NCBI GenBank assembly: GCA_016793415.1
Contig: JAEUMC010000647.1
Coordinates: 1 to 6,161, forward strand
Source of the DNA: Devosia sp.
GTDB lineage: Bacteria; Pseudomonadota; Alphaproteobacteria; Rhizobiales; Devosiaceae
Length of the DNA: 6,161 nt
Direction of reading: 5' to 3'
In this document: one piece after another, positions 5,305 to 6,161 of the stretch
Numbering within the stretch: the first letter of the stretch is position 1
Layout: each line of letters starts with the position of its first letter
Notes under the pieces: generated by a model
The model's database searches: none
Seen by the model: only the letters and a program-made list of their open reading frames with translations
What the model was told of the DNA's origin: nothing
Translations under genes and position numbers: made by a program

Positions 5305-5718
5305 TTAGAAGCGACGGGGACGGCGGTCGCCGCGGTCGAAACCACCGCGGTCGCCACGCGGGCCACCCGGACGGTCGCCGCGCTCGTCGTCACGGTCGCG
5401 CTTCTGCATCATGGCCGACGGGCCTTCTTCCAGCTCGTCGACGCGGATGGTCATGAAGCGCAGGATGTCTTCATTGATGCCCATCTGGCGCTCCATCTCG
5501 GCCACCGCGGCGTGCGGGGCGTCGATGTTGAGCAGGGTGTAGTGCGCCTTGCGGTTCTTCTTGATGCGGTACGAGAGCGACTTCAGGCCCCAGTACTCGT
5601 TCTTGGTGACCTTGCCGCCGCCGTTGGTGAGCACTTCGGTCAGGGCCGCAGTCAGCTCTTCCACCTGCGTCGGGGAAACGTCCTGGCGAGCCAGGAAAAT
5701 GTGTTCGTAAAGGGCCAT
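5305..5718 (-). CDS. rpsF: 30S ribosomal protein S6
   Basis: S6 pairs with S18 and joins the 30S platform during assembly. The 137-residue protein has the ferredoxin-like S6 fold at about 1-98 ([20 protein letters not shown] at the start, then [20 protein letters not shown] at 39-58 and [10 protein letters not shown] at 59-68). Residues about 105-137 form a disordered Arg/Gly/Asp tail with RGDR at 113-116, 121-124 and 129-132, an exact 8-residue period. E. coli S6 is of similar length, but its tail ends in post-translationally added glutamates rather than RG repeats. ATG at 5718 has AAGGAAGG 7 nt upstream. It is the first gene of the rpsF-rpsR-rplI operon and follows a long structured leader that may carry autoregulation by S6:S18. 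Confidence 0.98.
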   Translation of the reverse strand: MALYEHIFLARQDVSPTQVEELTAALTEVLTNGGGKVTKNEYWGLKSLSYRIKKNRKAHYTLLNIDAPHAAVAEMERQMGINEDILRFMTIRVDELEEGPSAMMQKRDRDDERGDRPGGPRGDRGGFDRGDRRPRRF

Positions 5719-5890
5719 AAGCGCCTTCCTTCAAGTTGGTTCACAACACTTCCACTCGGCGCGGAGCCCCTTTGAAGCCGGAAAGGCGATCAAAGCAGTC
5801 TTCTAAAGAGCGGGAACACGGGAGGACGGGCGAACCCTGTTCATGCGAAATGCATAAACCCTCCGTTCAGCCCCCGGCCGAACGAATGCG
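5719..5890 (-). promoter_or_regulatory. Structured 5' leader of rpsF, candidate S6:S18 autoregulatory RNA
   Basis: From the inferred start near 5890 the leader is about 172 nt, long for an ordinary operon. Minus-strand RNA can form four structures. Hairpin 5864-5884 has a 9-bp stem with one G-U. The segment 5821-5864 is a possible three-way junction: outer GGAGG/CCTCC, an 8-bp hairpin (5839-5859) and GGG-TTCG-CCC (5828-5837). Hairpin 5770-5795 has a 6-bp CTTTGA/TCAAAG base, an asymmetric internal loop, a GCC/GGC tip and a TTTCC loop. Many bacteria regulate rpsF by S6:S18 binding to a leader structure with a CCG element; whether one of these is that motif I cannot tell by eye. Confidence 0.45.
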
Positions 5891-5896
5891 AGGCGG

Positions 5897-5925
5897 GCTA
5901 TAGGGGAAAAAGGCGGGAATGGCAA
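5897..5925 (-). promoter_or_regulatory. Promoter of the rpsF operon
   Basis: On the minus strand TTGCCA (5920-5925) matches the -35 consensus at five of six positions. It is followed after exactly 17 bp by TATAGC (5897-5902), four of six for the -10. Transcription would start near 5890. It lies just beyond the stop codon of the upstream membrane protein gene (5938), and no terminator separates the two. Confidence 0.7.
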
Positions 5926-5937
5926 GCGGCGCGGAGG

Positions 5938-6135
5938 CTACGCGTTGAGCATGAGCAACAGCGAGACGCTGATACCGACGACGAAGCCGAGAAACAACAG
6001 CCAGAATAGTCGCTTTGTCGGTTTTCGCGCTGCCGTTACGCCCCGCTGTTGAAACCAGGCGCTGACCAACGTCAGCCCGGCAAGGAGTACTGGGTAGGCG
6101 ACGAGCGAGACAGTTCCGATCGTCCGGGCGGCCAT
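5938..6135 (-). CDS. Small membrane protein of unknown function (possibly the C-terminal part of a longer one)
   Basis: I do not recognise a family. From the ATG at 6135 it is 65 residues with two hydrophobic helices, about 6-28 (IGTVSLVAYPVLLAGLTLVS core) and 43-63 (LFWLLFLGFVVGISVSLLLM), joined by a basic linker (RGVTAARKPTKR, 31-42). The positive-inside rule puts that linker in the cytoplasm and both ends outside. No Shine-Dalgarno sequence is evident before this ATG. The same frame stays open to the window edge, reading PINPPPSY before the Met, so the gene may begin beyond 6161. Codon choice and the hydrophobic pattern support real coding. It ends 13 bp before the rpsF -35 element and shows no functional link to the ribosomal genes. 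Confidence 0.65.
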   Translation of the reverse strand: MAARTIGTVSLVAYPVLLAGLTLVSAWFQQRGVTAARKPTKRLFWLLFLGFVVGISVSLLLMLNA

Positions 6136-6161
6136 ATAGCTCGGCGGCGGATTGATCGGGA

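Noticed and set aside
4999..5775. A 258-codon plus-strand frame covering rpsR and rpsF
   Set aside because: Antisense to two certain ribosomal protein genes, with no ribosome site or domain.

Overview
The window reads as a chromosomal core-gene region of an alphaproteobacterium, most likely Hyphomicrobiales (Rhizobiales), perhaps Devosia-like. The evidence is high GC, the rpsF-rpsR-rplI-dnaB neighbourhood typical of that order, a DnaB with the alphaproteobacterial insertion after Walker A, an L9 with a long acidic tail, and two Omp25/31-type barrels whose mature proteins begin near Ala-Asp-Leu. The genus is an inference. I see no mobile element, CRISPR array, tRNA, rRNA or defence gene. All genes lie on the minus strand except one.

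Taken from right to left, in the direction of minus-strand transcription: a small two-helix membrane protein of unknown function (5938-6135, perhaps running off the window edge) is followed by a good sigma70-type promoter and a leader of about 170 nt with several hairpins. Then come rpsF (S6), rpsR (S18), a hairpin-rich 84-nt spacer, rplI (L9) and an intrinsic terminator. The leader is a candidate S6:S18 autoregulatory site. Next are two monocistronic paralogous outer-membrane beta-barrel genes (3358-4047 and 2497-3177), each ending in a terminator of the same family as the one after rplI.

The only plus-strand gene is a diheme cytochrome b561 (1864-2397), divergent from a MarR-family regulator (1353-1796). 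The 67-bp divergent spacer, with the start of the regulator gene, carries two 12-bp palindromes 20 bp apart that overlap the inferred b561 promoter and the regulator's start codon. This is a compact, probably self-regulated redox module. At the left edge is dnaB, the replicative helicase, cut by the window after residue 386. Its 192-bp upstream region holds three of the only seven GANTC (CcrM methylation) sites I could find in the window, plus a near-match to a CtrA box.

The genes are mostly conserved housekeeping or envelope genes. The less ordinary material is regulatory: the MarR operator pair, the GANTC cluster at dnaB, the rpsF leader and rpsR-rplI hairpins, and the family of three GNRA-loop terminators. 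I found no convincing novel multi-gene system.
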